64,000 nucleotides of DNA from Cellvibrio sp. KY-YJ-3 (GTDB lineage: Bacteria; Pseudomonadota; Gammaproteobacteria; Pseudomonadales; Cellvibrionaceae), in contig NZ_CP031727.1 of NCBI RefSeq assembly GCF_008806955.1, positions 2,990,001 through 3,054,000 on the forward strand. The letters run 5' to 3'. The notes under the pieces were generated by a model, which saw only the letters and a program-made list of their open reading frames with translations, was not told the DNA's origin and searched no databases. Of this stretch, positions 8,094 through 17,159 are shown piece after piece. How positions within the stretch are numbered: the first letter of the stretch is position 1; every line of letters starts with the position of its first letter. The position numbers and the translations under genes were made by a program.

Positions 8094-8864
8094 TTATTCG
8101 TTGGAACCGTCATTAATAACATCTTCAAGTGTAAGATGGGTTAGCAGGCGAATACTGCGAAATACATAAAAAAGAGTGCCCATCATAATAATTAACATTG
8201 GCAATGCAATCACAGGGTAGCTTAGTGCCGTCATTTTACCCAGTTCTGCATTAAATTCAGCGGTGCCCGGTTGGCTAACCAAAATTATTTTTGCCAGAAC
8301 ATAATTTAAAATCGACGATAAAAAAAACGATGCGGCGATCATCAGTGAGGCATTGCTTAGTGTTCGCTCAAAATGCTTTTTGGTTTGATGTTGCTCGAGT
8401 GCGCTATCTACCTTTTGTATTTTTAGGACTTTATCGTTGTAGATAAATACTTTTACCAATGGGTAGCGAGTTTTAATAGAGATGAGTGTAACTATGCCAA
8501 GAATGCCGGGGATGGCTGCCTCTTTGATCGCAAAATATTCAGGGTCGAGTTGCAATAAACTGAGGCCGCCGGTTAATAGCACGCTCACAATGCCAAGTGC
8601 TGAAAATACGTTGATTTTTTTGTTGGCAACAAAATCCCGTAATCCGTAGCTGAGTGGAAAGGCGAGTGCAATGATCAGTGCCCAGGTTGGGCCAAGATAT
8701 TCCGCGTCACTGAGTTTGGTCAGTATTAGCGTTGGAATAACGATGTTCATTAACAAGTTAGCAAAAAAGCTTTCTTTTTTTTGCTTTGGTTGGGGATTTG
8801 TCGTTTCCAGAGGGGGTTTATCAGCTAACATGGTGGATGATTTTTCCGCATTGTTGTCAGTCAT
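8094..8864 (-). CDS. VC0807-like integral membrane protein
   Basis: The protein of 256 residues resembles the VC0807 family of conserved membrane proteins, sometimes annotated as intracellular-septation-related. After a hydrophilic N-terminus of about 32 residues there are about six hydrophobic segments. The family-like motifs are [16 protein letters not shown] and [20 protein letters not shown]. No catalytic residues are evident and function is unknown. ATG 8864 is preferred to the ATG two codons upstream, though the choice is weak. It is divergent from trpH, whose GTG begins 39 bases away, so promoters overlap in this short gap. Confidence 0.75.
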   Translation of the reverse strand: MTDNNAEKSSTMLADKPPLETTNPQPKQKKESFFANLLMNIVIPTLILTKLSDAEYLGPTWALIIALAFPLSYGLRDFVANKKINVFSALGIVSVLLTGGLSLLQLDPEYFAIKEAAIPGILGIVTLISIKTRYPLVKVFIYNDKVLKIQKVDSALEQHQTKKHFERTLSNASLMIAASFFLSSILNYVLAKIILVSQPGTAEFNAELGKMTALSYPVIALPMLIIMMGTLFYVFRSIRLLTHLTLEDVINDGSNE

Positions 8865-8902
8865 GATCAATCCTGTTGATCTCTTCTATAAATGGTATCT
8901 GA

Positions 8903-9748
8903 GTGATTTTTGATCTGCATAGTCATACGCATTTTTCTGACGGTATGCTAAGCCCTGAAGCCTTGATTGCGCGTGCGCAAGAGCGCGGTGTTTCTGTGCT
9001 TGCCATTACGGATCACGATACCATAGCTGGCGTTCGGATTGCACAAAAAGCCGCACAGGAAGCAGGGATCCAAATAATTCCGGGCATAGAGTTTTCAAGT
9101 CAATGGGGGCGCGGTGGTGTTCATATTGTTGGCTTGGGAGTGGATATTAACTCTGCGGTGTTAACCGAGGCCGTCACACAGCAGGAAAGTGCACGTGAGG
9201 CTCGATCAATTGCCATCGCGGAGCGCCTGGCAAAAGCAGGCTTCCCTGATGCTCTGGCGGGAGCCCACGCGCTGGCCGGTGGGGTAAGTGTGGGGCGACC
9301 GCATTTTGCCCAGTATCTGGTGGCATGTGGTGCAGTGAAGAATATCAACGCCGCCTTCAAAAAGTATCTGGGTGCAGGTAAACCGGCTGATGTGAAATAT
9401 CAGTGGCCCTTAATGGATCAGGTTATCAAGTGGATTCACGATGCGGGTGGAGTAGCGGTACTGGCGCACCCGGCAAAATACGAACTGACGCGCACGAAAA
9501 TGTGCGCGCTGGTCGATTCTTTTGTGGCCGCGGGGGGCGATGCCATTGAGGTTATTAGTGGTCTGCAACCTGTGGCAATGACTGAGGATTTATTGCGCAT
9601 TGCTGCCAGCCGTAATCTATACGCATCTTGTGGTTCGGATTTTCATATCCCCGATCAGCCTTGGCAGGATTTGGGGGGCTTTGGTCGCTTACCGCCCCAA
9701 GCCAAACCTGTATGGGAATTATTGGGCTATAACAATATTAATGGGTAA
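8903..9748 (+). CDS. trpH: PHP-domain phosphoesterase (RNase AM / TrpH family)
   Basis: PHP-domain metallo-phosphoesterases of this type hydrolyse 3',5'-nucleoside bisphosphates and trim 5' ends of RNA (E. coli YciV/RNase AM). The 281-residue protein shows the metal-binding motifs DLHSHTHFSDG at the N-terminus, ITDHDT near 36-41, PGIEFSS near 60, VLAHPAKY near 185 and GSDFH near 247. The start is the GTG at 8903: an in-frame TGA (8900-8902) directly precedes it, and the HSHTH motif begins within six residues. No strong ribosome-binding site is seen. It heads the row trpH-yciO-scpA-scpB-rluB, conserved in many gammaproteobacteria. Confidence 0.93.
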   Translation: MIFDLHSHTHFSDGMLSPEALIARAQERGVSVLAITDHDTIAGVRIAQKAAQEAGIQIIPGIEFSSQWGRGGVHIVGLGVDINSAVLTEAVTQQESAREARSIAIAERLAKAGFPDALAGAHALAGGVSVGRPHFAQYLVACGAVKNINAAFKKYLGAGKPADVKYQWPLMDQVIKWIHDAGGVAVLAHPAKYELTRTKMCALVDSFVAAGGDAIEVISGLQPVAMTEDLLRIAASRNLYASCGSDFHIPDQPWQDLGGFGRLPPQAKPVWELLGYNNING

Positions 9749-9819
9749 GCCCTGCGGGTTTTACCACCTTTTTGCTTGATGCTGTCTGCAATCGGGCGAA
9801 GCCGTAAGGAGTGTCCATC

Positions 9820-10446
9820 ATGGCGCAATTTTTTCAGATTCACCCAGATAACCCCCAGCACCGTTTAATTGTGCAGGCAGCGGATATCATCCGTAAGGGT
9901 GGGGTGGTAGCTTATCCAACGGATTCCGCTTACGCGCTCGGCTGTCATATCGGCGATAAAGATGCCTTGGAGCGTATTCGCACCTTGCGTAAGCTTGATA
10001 AAAATCACAATTTTACCTTGATGTGTCGCGATCTTTCCGAGCTTGCAACCTATGCACGAGTCGACAATCAGGTGTTTCGTCTACTGAAAAACCACACACC
10101 TGGTGCCTATACGTTCATTCTTGAGGCGACAGCTGATGTGCCGCGCCGTTTGATGCATCCCAAACGCAAAACCATAGGGTTGCGGGTGCCGGATAATGCA
10201 ATTGCTTTGGCATTGCTCGAAGAGCTGGGTGAGCCTTTGATGACCAGCAGCTTACTCTTGCCGGGCGAAGAGTTTCCAATGACCGACCCATATGATATTC
10301 GCGACACGCTTGAGCATTTTGTCGAATTGGTTATTGATGGTGGTTATTGTGGTTTAGAGCCTACCACGGTAATTGATCTCACTCAGGATGTGCCAGAGTT
10401 GGTGCGTCAGGGCAAGGGCGACTTTGCGCCGTTTGATTCCAACTAA
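9820..10446 (+). CDS. yciO: YciO/TsaC-family L-threonylcarbamoyladenylate synthase-like protein
   Basis: A 208-residue YrdC/Sua5-fold protein. Its paralog TsaC makes threonylcarbamoyl-AMP for tRNA t6A; E. coli YciO has weak activity of this kind. The nucleotide and ATP-binding core is visible as GGVVAYPTDSAYALGC (about 27-42), the KxR-type segment LRKLDKNHNFTLMCRDLSEL, KRKTIGLRVPDN and EPLMTSSLLLPG. Start ATG 9820 follows TAAGGA (9805-9810); an upstream GTG at 9811 would leave no space for that site. The sequence follows YciO rather than TsaC closely (SQFFxIHPDNPQ-like start). It is the second gene in the trpH-rluB row. Confidence 0.94.
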   Translation: MAQFFQIHPDNPQHRLIVQAADIIRKGGVVAYPTDSAYALGCHIGDKDALERIRTLRKLDKNHNFTLMCRDLSELATYARVDNQVFRLLKNHTPGAYTFILEATADVPRRLMHPKRKTIGLRVPDNAIALALLEELGEPLMTSSLLLPGEEFPMTDPYDIRDTLEHFVELVIDGGYCGLEPTTVIDLTQDVPELVRQGKGDFAPFDSN

Positions 10447-10576
10447 TTGATTTTTATGGATAATTAATGCTTTTTCGGGTTGCTGTCCGGCGCCCGCTTA
10501 AGTCGCTATAATGCCCGTCCTGAATATGGTTACCCGCTGCGGTGCCCTGTGCCTATTTGACTAATGAGTTTGCTGA

Positions 10577-11509
10577 GTGACTGAAATTATTGAGCCTGTA
10601 TCGCTAGCAAATCCGGACTCTGCAACAGATTCGGCGCAGGTTGCTGCGGCTAATATTTCTGAATCTGATCGCTCAACGGCTGAATCCCTTTCACCTGACG
10701 CGGCAGCCGCTCAGGTGAAAGCTCCACAGCAAGGCGAAATGCCGTTTGCTATGGTTCACGGCAAAGCCTACACCCAGTTGCCGCAGGATTTGTATATTCC
10801 GCCAGATGCACTTGAAGTGTTTCTTGAGGCATTTGAAGGCCCGCTGGATTTGCTGCTCTATCTGATTCGCCGGCAAAATATTGATATTCTTGAAATTAAT
10901 GTCTCTGAGATTACTTCCCAGTACATGGCCTATGTCAATCTCATGGAGTCTCATCAATTTGAGTTGGCAGCCGAATACTTGGTGATGGCGGCTATGTTGG
11001 CCGAGATCAAGTCGCGTATGTTGTTACCTCGCTCCAGTGAAGAGCATGAAGAGGAAGAGGATCCGCGTGCCTCTTTAATTCGTCGCCTGCAAGAGTATGA
11101 GCGTTTCAAGCAAGCGGCTGAGGACATAGATAAGCTTCCGCGTGTTTCGCGCGATGTTTTCCCGGTAACGGTTGCGGGGCCCGATCGCAGTTTGACCCGT
11201 CTTGATCCAGATGTGGAATTGCAAGAGCTGTTGTTGGCACTGTCAGAGGTATTGCGACGCGCTGATATGTTTGAAAGTCACCATGTGTCCAAAGAGCGAT
11301 TGTCCACCCGTGAGCGCATGGCGCAGGTGTTGGATACTCTTGCCCATCAACATTTTGTGCCTTTTGTCAGTTTGTTCAAAGCCGAAGAAGGGCGCTTGGG
11401 CGTGGTGGTAACTTTCCTTGCCGTAATGGAATTGATTAAGGAATCGCTCGTCGAGATTGTCCAAAGCGAATCCTTTGCTCCTATTCATGTAAAAGCCAGA
11501 ACACAATGA
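10577..11509 (+). CDS. scpA: Segregation and condensation protein A
   Basis: ScpA is the kleisin that joins Smc and ScpB into the bacterial condensin. The 310-residue protein has an unusually long polar, alanine-rich N-terminal extension (about residues 1-70), then the kleisin helical domain LEAFEGPLDLLLYLIRRQN and SEITSQYMAYV. The mid-region EEHEEEEDPRASLIRRLQEY and a C-terminal winged helix follow. The GTG at 10577 opens the longest frame; an ATG at 10739 (MPFAMVHG) is a possible alternative that removes most of the extension. A perfect -10 hexamer TATAAT at 10507-10512 with a poor -35 may be an internal promoter. It overlaps scpB by four bases (ATGA), indicating coupling. Confidence 0.93.
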   Translation: MTEIIEPVSLANPDSATDSAQVAAANISESDRSTAESLSPDAAAAQVKAPQQGEMPFAMVHGKAYTQLPQDLYIPPDALEVFLEAFEGPLDLLLYLIRRQNIDILEINVSEITSQYMAYVNLMESHQFELAAEYLVMAAMLAEIKSRMLLPRSSEEHEEEEDPRASLIRRLQEYERFKQAAEDIDKLPRVSRDVFPVTVAGPDRSLTRLDPDVELQELLLALSEVLRRADMFESHHVSKERLSTRERMAQVLDTLAHQHFVPFVSLFKAEEGRLGVVVTFLAVMELIKESLVEIVQSESFAPIHVKARTQ

Positions 11510-12405
11510 CCGAAACAATAATCACTGAAGAATTCGATGATGAGTTGGGTGCCCCAGAAGCAGCTGACTTAATTGCTGATGATACTCTTGCTGAGGAGTT
11601 GGCGACGGTTCCTGTAACCCAAATGCCGGTTGATGCCGGGCGTTTGCGTCAGGTTATCGAAGGTGCCATTTTGGCGGCAGGCCAGCCTATGACACTTGTG
11701 CGCATGCTGGATTTGTTTGATGCAGAAGTGGCGCCGACCAAAGATGAAATACATGCTGCACTGCTGGATATACAGGCTACCTGCGAAGGGCGCGGTTTTG
11801 AATTAAAGGAAGTTGCTTCGGGGTGGCGCTTTCAAGTGCGCGATGATTTAGCTCCTTGGGTTAATCGCCTGTGGGAAGAAAAACCGCAGAAGTATTCACG
11901 CGCGCTACTCGAAACCTTGTCGTTAATTGCTTATCGCCAACCGATCACTCGCGGTGACATTGAAGAGATTCGCGGTGTTGCTGTTAGCTCTCATATCATG
12001 AAAACCTTGCTAGAGCGCGACTGGGTAAAAGTGATTGGTCATCGCGATGTACCCGGCCGTCCATCACTTTATGCCACTACCCGTCAATTTTTGGATTACT
12101 TTAATTTAAAAAGCCTGGATGAGTTGCCGTCACTCAGTGAAATCCGTGATTTGGATGAGTTAAATCCAGTGTTAGATTTGGGCGAGGCAGGCTTAGGCGA
12201 AAAAGATACTGATGCCCCGATTCCTGATGATCAGCCAATTGCGACATTGGATGAGCTGGAAGCTGAGCCGGTGGATACCAAAACAGCACTCTATGAAGAT
12301 GGCTTTGTAGATGGTGAAGAGGCTTTTGTTGAGATTGAGGAGTATGCAGCTATTGATGCTTCACAATTATCGACGCCAGCCAATAATGAGGAAACTGGTC
12401 ACTAA
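11506..12405 (+). CDS. scpB: Segregation and condensation protein B
   Basis: ScpB dimers bind the ScpA kleisin in the Smc complex. The chain has 299 residues. An acidic N-terminal tail is followed by two winged-helix domains (about 45-205) including IEGAILAAGQPM, YSRALLETLSLIAYRQPITRG and RDVPGRPSLYATT. A long acidic C-terminal tail of about 90 residues is rich in Asp and Glu. Both tails exceed the compact Bacillus form (about 197 residues) and are common in gammaproteobacteria. The ATG overlaps the scpA stop, so translation is coupled. Confidence 0.94.
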   Translation: MTETIITEEFDDELGAPEAADLIADDTLAEELATVPVTQMPVDAGRLRQVIEGAILAAGQPMTLVRMLDLFDAEVAPTKDEIHAALLDIQATCEGRGFELKEVASGWRFQVRDDLAPWVNRLWEEKPQKYSRALLETLSLIAYRQPITRGDIEEIRGVAVSSHIMKTLLERDWVKVIGHRDVPGRPSLYATTRQFLDYFNLKSLDELPSLSEIRDLDELNPVLDLGEAGLGEKDTDAPIPDDQPIATLDELEAEPVDTKTALYEDGFVDGEEAFVEIEEYAAIDASQLSTPANNEETGH

Positions 12406-12423
12406 TCAAGTGACCCATGAATT

Positions 12424-13572
12424 ATGGTGAAGAAAATCAACCCAGATAAACCTGAAAAACCTACCAAGGCTGTGAAGCCAGTAGTTGCCGCTAAAACGTC
12501 CAAGACCAAATCCATGGCTGGCGGAAAAAATACACCGGCAGAAAAATCATATGGCTTTAAAAAAGCCAGTGGTCCCAGCGCTAAAAAGCATCAGGATTCT
12601 GAAAAGCCCGCAGGTAAATCTACCCAGAAACCCGCATCTACTGCGCGCACTAAAACTGCTTTTGCCGCAGAGCCACAAGCTCCTGTCGTCAGCAGCCCTA
12701 CAGATGAAAAATTGCAGAAAGTACTGGCTCGTGCCGGCATCGGCTCGCGCCGTGAAATGGAGCGAGCGATAGAGCAGGGGCAAGTCAAGGTTAATGATCG
12801 CATTGCCAAGTTAGGTGATAGAGTCAGCGCACAAGATAAAATTTTTGTGAACGGCCAGCGCGTAGTGTTGCGTAGCGAATTAACTCGTCGCCGGGTAATT
12901 TTATATAACAAACCTGAGGGCGAAATTTGCTCCCGCTCCGATCCAGAGGGTCGTCCTACCGTCTATGACCATCTGCCACCATTGAAAGGTGAGCGGTGGA
13001 TTTCAGTAGGGCGACTCGACTTTAACACCAGTGGTTTATTGCTGTTTACCAATGACGGTGAATTGGCTAATAAATTAATGCATCCATCATCGGTGATTGA
13101 CCGTGAATATCTTGTGCGGATTCAGGGCGAGGTTACCGATGAGATGCGTCAGGTACTTTTGCGAGGTGTAGTGCTGGATGACGGCATTGCGCGCTTCACC
13201 GATATAGTTGACGGTGCAGGTGAAGGTAAAAATCGCTGGTTCTACTGTGTGGTAATGGAAGGGCGTAATCGCGAAGTGCGGCGTTTGTGGGAGTCGCAGG
13301 GCGTTAAAGTGAGTCGTTTGAAACGTGTTCGCTACGCCAATATTTTTATTCCTTCTCATGTGCGAGTAGGGCAGTGGATTGATTTAACTGACCGCGAAAT
13401 TGAAGATTTATGCATGACGGCAGGATTCGACAGTTCTACCTATACTCGCATGAAAGTGCCCACTCGCGATGAGCAGGCACAGCGTGAGCGTCATGACAAA
13501 AAGTTACGGTCTGCTTCTGCTGCACCACGCAGGGTGAAAGCTCCGCCGCGTAAGCGTCCTCCAGTTGTATAG
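12424..13572 (+). CDS. rluB: 23S rRNA pseudouridine(2605) synthase
   Basis: RluB isomerises uridine 2605 of 23S rRNA. The 382-residue protein starts with a lysine, alanine and proline-rich disordered arm of about 90 residues. It continues with an S4 RNA-binding domain (KVLARAGIGSRREMERAIEQG, about 97-160) and the RsuA/RluB catalytic domain. The catalytic aspartate lies in GRLDFNTSGLLLFTNDG, and the family motif GRNREVRRLWESQG follows. The C-terminus is again basic (APRRVKAPPRKRPP). It is the last gene of the scp row and is followed by a strong hairpin. Confidence 0.94.
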   Translation: MVKKINPDKPEKPTKAVKPVVAAKTSKTKSMAGGKNTPAEKSYGFKKASGPSAKKHQDSEKPAGKSTQKPASTARTKTAFAAEPQAPVVSSPTDEKLQKVLARAGIGSRREMERAIEQGQVKVNDRIAKLGDRVSAQDKIFVNGQRVVLRSELTRRRVILYNKPEGEICSRSDPEGRPTVYDHLPPLKGERWISVGRLDFNTSGLLLFTNDGELANKLMHPSSVIDREYLVRIQGEVTDEMRQVLLRGVVLDDGIARFTDIVDGAGEGKNRWFYCVVMEGRNREVRRLWESQGVKVSRLKRVRYANIFIPSHVRVGQWIDLTDREIEDLCMTAGFDSSTYTRMKVPTRDEQAQRERHDKKLRSASAAPRRVKAPPRKRPPVV

Positions 13573-13585
13573 TGAGGAGTCAAGC

Positions 13586-13620
13586 ATAAAAAAACCGCGC
13601 AAATTTGCGCGGTTTTTTAT
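13586..13620. terminator. Bidirectional terminator between rluB and the diguanylate cyclase gene
   Basis: An A tract followed by CCGCGCAA (13595-13602), AT, then TTGCGCGG (13605-13612) and a T tract. The symmetry allows termination of both convergent transcripts. Confidence 0.92.
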
Positions 13621-13647
13621 GGGGCATGGTCCACTCAGCGTAACTGA

Positions 13648-14580
13648 TTATCGAGCTTGTGCATTCGCCGTGCTATTGATGGTGCAGTTTCTGCCTGATT
13701 GCTTGGCGCTGTAAAGTGCTTTATCTGCACGCTCAAATAGCTCCTCTATGCCTTCATTCTGATCGCCATTGTGCGTTGCTACTCCAATACTGACTGTCGT
13801 GTTTATAGCCATAGTATTGTGAAGGATTTCTGTTTCTGAAATACGTTCGCGAATACGCTCGGCAATTATTTCTGCACCAATTGCATTGGTATTACTCAGC
13901 AGCACAACGAATTCTTCGCCGCCATAACGAAAAATACTATCGGTGCTACGGCACACAGATTGGATGGTTTTCGCAATCTCACACAGAATTAAATCGCCGC
14001 GGTGATGCCCGTAATCATCGTTGATTTTTTTAAAGTGATCGACGTCTATCATTAATAATGAAAGTTGCTGTTGCTGACGATTAGCAAGCTGCAGTTCGCG
14101 TTTTAAATTGTTGTTTAAGGCTGCGCGATTTCCTACCAGAGTTAATGGATCAAGTAGCGCCAGGCGCATCGCTGTTTGGTAGCGAACTGCATTGCGTAGT
14201 GGGTAAACCAATGCGCTGAGTAGCTGTTCGATTTTTATAAGCTCAGTTTCAATAAATCGTTTGCTGCGACTAAAAATGACCTCACCTAAATAGCCCTCAT
14301 CGGTAGTGAGGCGATAGTCACAATGATGCAGCGATTCCCGTCCAACTCGGGAGTCGTCTTTGGTGGTGGAGGATTTGAAAATCACCCCGGATATTTGCAC
14401 CAGTGGTTGTATTTGGTGGAAAAAAAGCGAAATTATTTCCGTCGGGTCCAGGCTCATTTGCAAGGCCTGCGTCAGCCGAACTCGCACGGCGAGCTCCTGG
14501 TCTTGCGTTGGTATACCAAGGGGGATGCTTCCTGCGCCGTTTGCCTTATGGGCATTGGTCACCATAGTCATGTCCCGCAT
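13648..14580 (-). CDS. Diguanylate cyclase (GGDEF domain)
   Basis: Makes cyclic di-GMP from two GTP. The 310-residue protein has an N-terminal region of about 140 residues without recognised motif. A GGDEF domain (about 145-300) follows, starting at LLDPLTLVGNRAALN, with MIDVDHFKKINDDYGHHRGD and the active site YGGEEFVVLL. An RxxD allosteric product-inhibition site (RSTD) lies five residues before GGEEF, so feedback control is expected. No membrane helix or signal is visible, making it cytosolic. The N-terminal part resembles a degenerate GAF-like sensor by length only. It stands alone between two hairpin-bounded units; nothing links it to the adjacent Cpx genes except orientation. Confidence 0.92.
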   Translation of the reverse strand: MRDMTMVTNAHKANGAGSIPLGIPTQDQELAVRVRLTQALQMSLDPTEIISLFFHQIQPLVQISGVIFKSSTTKDDSRVGRESLHHCDYRLTTDEGYLGEVIFSRSKRFIETELIKIEQLLSALVYPLRNAVRYQTAMRLALLDPLTLVGNRAALNNNLKRELQLANRQQQQLSLLMIDVDHFKKINDDYGHHRGDLILCEIAKTIQSVCRSTDSIFRYGGEEFVVLLSNTNAIGAEIIAERIRERISETEILHNTMAINTTVSIGVATHNGDQNEGIEELFERADKALYSAKQSGRNCTINSTANAQAR

Positions 14581-14866
14581 ATAAAGTACCTGTCACATTG
14601 ATGGGGTTGTTATCTGCCCAGAGTCGCCGCTCTGTGGAATAGGGCTTTGTGAGGTACACAGCGAAAATCATGCCATGTGAATTTTTTTATAAAAAATCCT
14701 TTTTAATCAATGGGATGGATTTTTTTTACGGCATGCATTGGCACTGAATGCCAAAAAAAAGGCGGTGTTGGTGGGATGTTTCAACAGGGCAATGGCCGCT
14801 AGTCAAAAAAATGTCACCCCACTCAATTGTTAATCGGGTGGGGGGATGCGGATGAGGTTTGCTGGA

Positions 14867-16264
14867 TTAGGTGTTGATCTGGGGCAGTAAAATACCCAGA
14901 GTTAGACCACCGGTAGGGCGGTTTTCTGCCCATATTTTGCCTTTGTGCAGAGCAATACTGCGATGTGCAATAGCGAGCCCCAGTCCATAGCCGCCACTCT
15001 CGCGTGCACGGGCCTGGTCGGTGCGGAAGAAGGGTTGGAAAATATCCTCCAAGGCATCCTCCGGTACACCGGGGCCCTGATCCATAATTTGGATGCGGTA
15101 GTGTTCGCCATCGCCGGTTTCGTTAAGTTGAATACAAATTTCTGAATTTGGGGGCGTGTAGAGCAGGGCATTACGCAGGGTATTTTCAAAGACTCCCACC
15201 AGCATGTTCCCGTGAGTGGCCACCAGCGCTTCATCGAGGTTGGATTTAAATTCAATACGAATATTTTTTTCGCGTGCATCCAACTGATAGTTTTCAATGA
15301 GAGTTTGTACCAGCGATACCAGATCAAGCACATCATCTAGTACCCAGCCATCCTGGCCTTGAATGGGAAGGGTTAGAATCTCCGTAATAATGTCATTTAG
15401 ATAATCGGCCGCTTGTTTAATGCGACCCAGTTCGTGATCAATTACCCCGCCACTTTTTTGCTGCGCTAATGCCAACGCGATTTGCAATCTGGCGAGTGGT
15501 GTACGCAATTCATGGGATACATCTTTAATTAATCGCTTCTGTTCTTGCATGGCCTTTTCAAGCCGTTCGGTCATGTTGTCGAAGTCGCGCCCGAGTGCGG
15601 CAATTTCATCGTTGCGACCGCGAAATTGCTCGCTGATACGAACACTCAAATCGCCGCGGGCAATTTGATGTGTGGCTTTTTGCAGGGTGTTGATGCTACG
15701 GGTGAAATGACGCGCGAGGAAAAAACAGGCAGAGCCACTGACCAGAATCGAAACCAATAGCAGCGGCCAGATATTGTCGATAAACAATTCCCAGATGATG
15801 TCGCGGTCTTGCCCTTCGTCGCGGCCTGCTGAAATGGTGATTAACTTAACGCTATTGCCATCATTCAAGGTGATGTAGCGACCAAACAGTTTGCGATTGC
15901 GATCTTGCACCTTGTCAAAAGGGTGCTTGCTGGTTAAGCGGGGGGCAAGGAACATTACGCCGGGCGGAAGCGGTCGGTCGAGCAAATCGCGATTGCGTTT
16001 ATCTACCACATAAACAAAACGCGTCGACCAGCTCGGCATTGCGCGCAGGTCTTGGGTTAATTGAGTGGTATTGCGGTTAATTGCACTGCCGACCATTTGA
16101 AATAGTAAGCGTTTTGCAGGGTCTTCATCGGTAGCGGTGCTGCTGTGCTGCAGTTTGCCATCCGGTGTTATATCAAACCAATGCACGACTAAATTGGTGC
16201 CGATAATAATCGCCACCGTAATCAACCAAAACGTGAAAAATATTTTTAGGTAGAGGCGTGTCAT
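14867..16264 (-). CDS. cpxA: CpxA-type envelope stress sensor histidine kinase
   Basis: This membrane kinase phosphorylates CpxR in response to envelope protein stress. In 465 residues it has a first membrane helix (about 7-29), a periplasmic sensor (30-162), a second helix (163-185) and a HAMP linker (186-240). The phospho-acceptor His251 lies in KDVSHELRTPLARLQ. The ATPase domain has the N box (ENTLRNALLYTP), G1 (DQGPGVPEDAL) and G2 (GYGLGLAIAHR). The ATG shares its A with the TGA of the regulator gene (TGATG at 16262-16266), so translation is coupled. The divergent CpxP-like gene beyond the regulator supports the Cpx assignment. Confidence 0.92.
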   Translation of the reverse strand: MTRLYLKIFFTFWLITVAIIIGTNLVVHWFDITPDGKLQHSSTATDEDPAKRLLFQMVGSAINRNTTQLTQDLRAMPSWSTRFVYVVDKRNRDLLDRPLPPGVMFLAPRLTSKHPFDKVQDRNRKLFGRYITLNDGNSVKLITISAGRDEGQDRDIIWELFIDNIWPLLLVSILVSGSACFFLARHFTRSINTLQKATHQIARGDLSVRISEQFRGRNDEIAALGRDFDNMTERLEKAMQEQKRLIKDVSHELRTPLARLQIALALAQQKSGGVIDHELGRIKQAADYLNDIITEILTLPIQGQDGWVLDDVLDLVSLVQTLIENYQLDAREKNIRIEFKSNLDEALVATHGNMLVGVFENTLRNALLYTPPNSEICIQLNETGDGEHYRIQIMDQGPGVPEDALEDIFQPFFRTDQARARESGGYGLGLAIAHRSIALHKGKIWAENRPTGGLTLGILLPQINT

Positions 16265-16971
16265 CAAGTGCCGGATTCATCATCGTTCATAGTGAGCATG
16301 TAACCCGCACCGCGTACGTTGATAATTAAATCTTTGGATGAGCCTGCTGCGGTGATTTTTTTACGAATATTGCTGACATGCACATCAATACTGCGATCGT
16401 AAGGGGTTAGTTTTCGATTCAGTGCCTGCTCGGTCATATCGTCTTTGCTAATTACTTGACCAGCGCGGCGCACCAGAATTTCAAGCACGCTGAACTCGGT
16501 GCCGGTGAGTGGAACTTCATTGCCGTCCCAGGTTGTGGTGCGGGTACCCAAATGCAGGGACAATTTACCCGAGGACAAGCGTTCAACGCTGTTGGTCGAG
16601 ACTTCTTTTTGATTGGCGCGACGTAAAATCGCACGAATCCGTGCGACCAATTCACGAGGGTCGCAGGGTTTTGCCAGGTAATCATCAGCACCGATTTCAA
16701 GACCGATCACGCGATCAACCGTATCGCCTTTGGCAGTTAACATAATCACCGGTGTTTGGTTGTGCTGGCGCAAGTTTTTCAGCACATCAAAGCCATTGCG
16801 AACGGGCAGCATCACATCCAGCACTATCGCCGAATAGGGGTTCTTCAGCGCAAGTTCCAGCGCTGTTTGACCGTCGTAGGCGGTATCTATAGTGAACCCT
16901 TCAGTGTGCAGATATTCACTCAGTAATTGGCTGAGTTCTTTATCGTCGTCGATGAGGAGAACCTTGAGCAT
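16264..16971 (-). CDS. cpxR: CpxR-type OmpR-family response regulator
   Basis: DNA-binding regulator of the envelope stress response. In 235 residues the receiver domain carries the acidic pair in LLIDDDKEL, phospho-acceptor Asp52 (LDVMLPVRNG), Thr79 and Lys101 (YLAKP). The OmpR-type winged helix follows at about 135-228, with LTGTEFSVLEILVRRAGQ, the recognition-region SIDVHVSNIRKKI and VRGAGYML. It is transcribed away from cpxP. A direct repeat resembling the CpxR binding box lies in the shared intergenic region. Confidence 0.94.
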   Translation of the reverse strand: MLKVLLIDDDKELSQLLSEYLHTEGFTIDTAYDGQTALELALKNPYSAIVLDVMLPVRNGFDVLKNLRQHNQTPVIMLTAKGDTVDRVIGLEIGADDYLAKPCDPRELVARIRAILRRANQKEVSTNSVERLSSGKLSLHLGTRTTTWDGNEVPLTGTEFSVLEILVRRAGQVISKDDMTEQALNRKLTPYDRSIDVHVSNIRKKITAAGSSKDLIINVRGAGYMLTMNDDESGT

Positions 16972-17061
16972 AGCGATTACATACCCTTGTTATATAAGGC
17001 GTTATTTGAGGCGCTGAGTGTGCACCAGGCCTTGGTGAGAGTCATGATTCTTTGGGAATTG

Positions 17062-17076
17062 TTAACTAATCTTAAC
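17062..17076. promoter_or_regulatory. Candidate CpxR box in the cpxR-cpxP intergenic region
   Basis: TTAAC-TAATC-TTAAC on the plus strand, which is GTTAA-N5-GTTAA on the minus strand. The enterobacterial CpxR consensus is GTAAA-N5-GTAAA, the same 10-bp direct-repeat geometry with one change per half. It lies about 90 bases from each start codon, fitting autoregulation of cpxRA and activation of cpxP. Confidence 0.6.
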
Positions 17077-17159
17077 ATGATGGCGCCCATAATGACTTCA
17101 CTGGCGCTGTTCACGCAATCCGGCGCTTCAGTCAACCTAATCTATCCGAGGATCTTGAT

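Noticed and set aside
14700-14770. Inverted repeat TTGGCA / TGCCAA beside an A tract as terminator of cpxA
   Set aside because: On the minus strand the T run lies before the stem, not after it, so it does not form a standard terminator.
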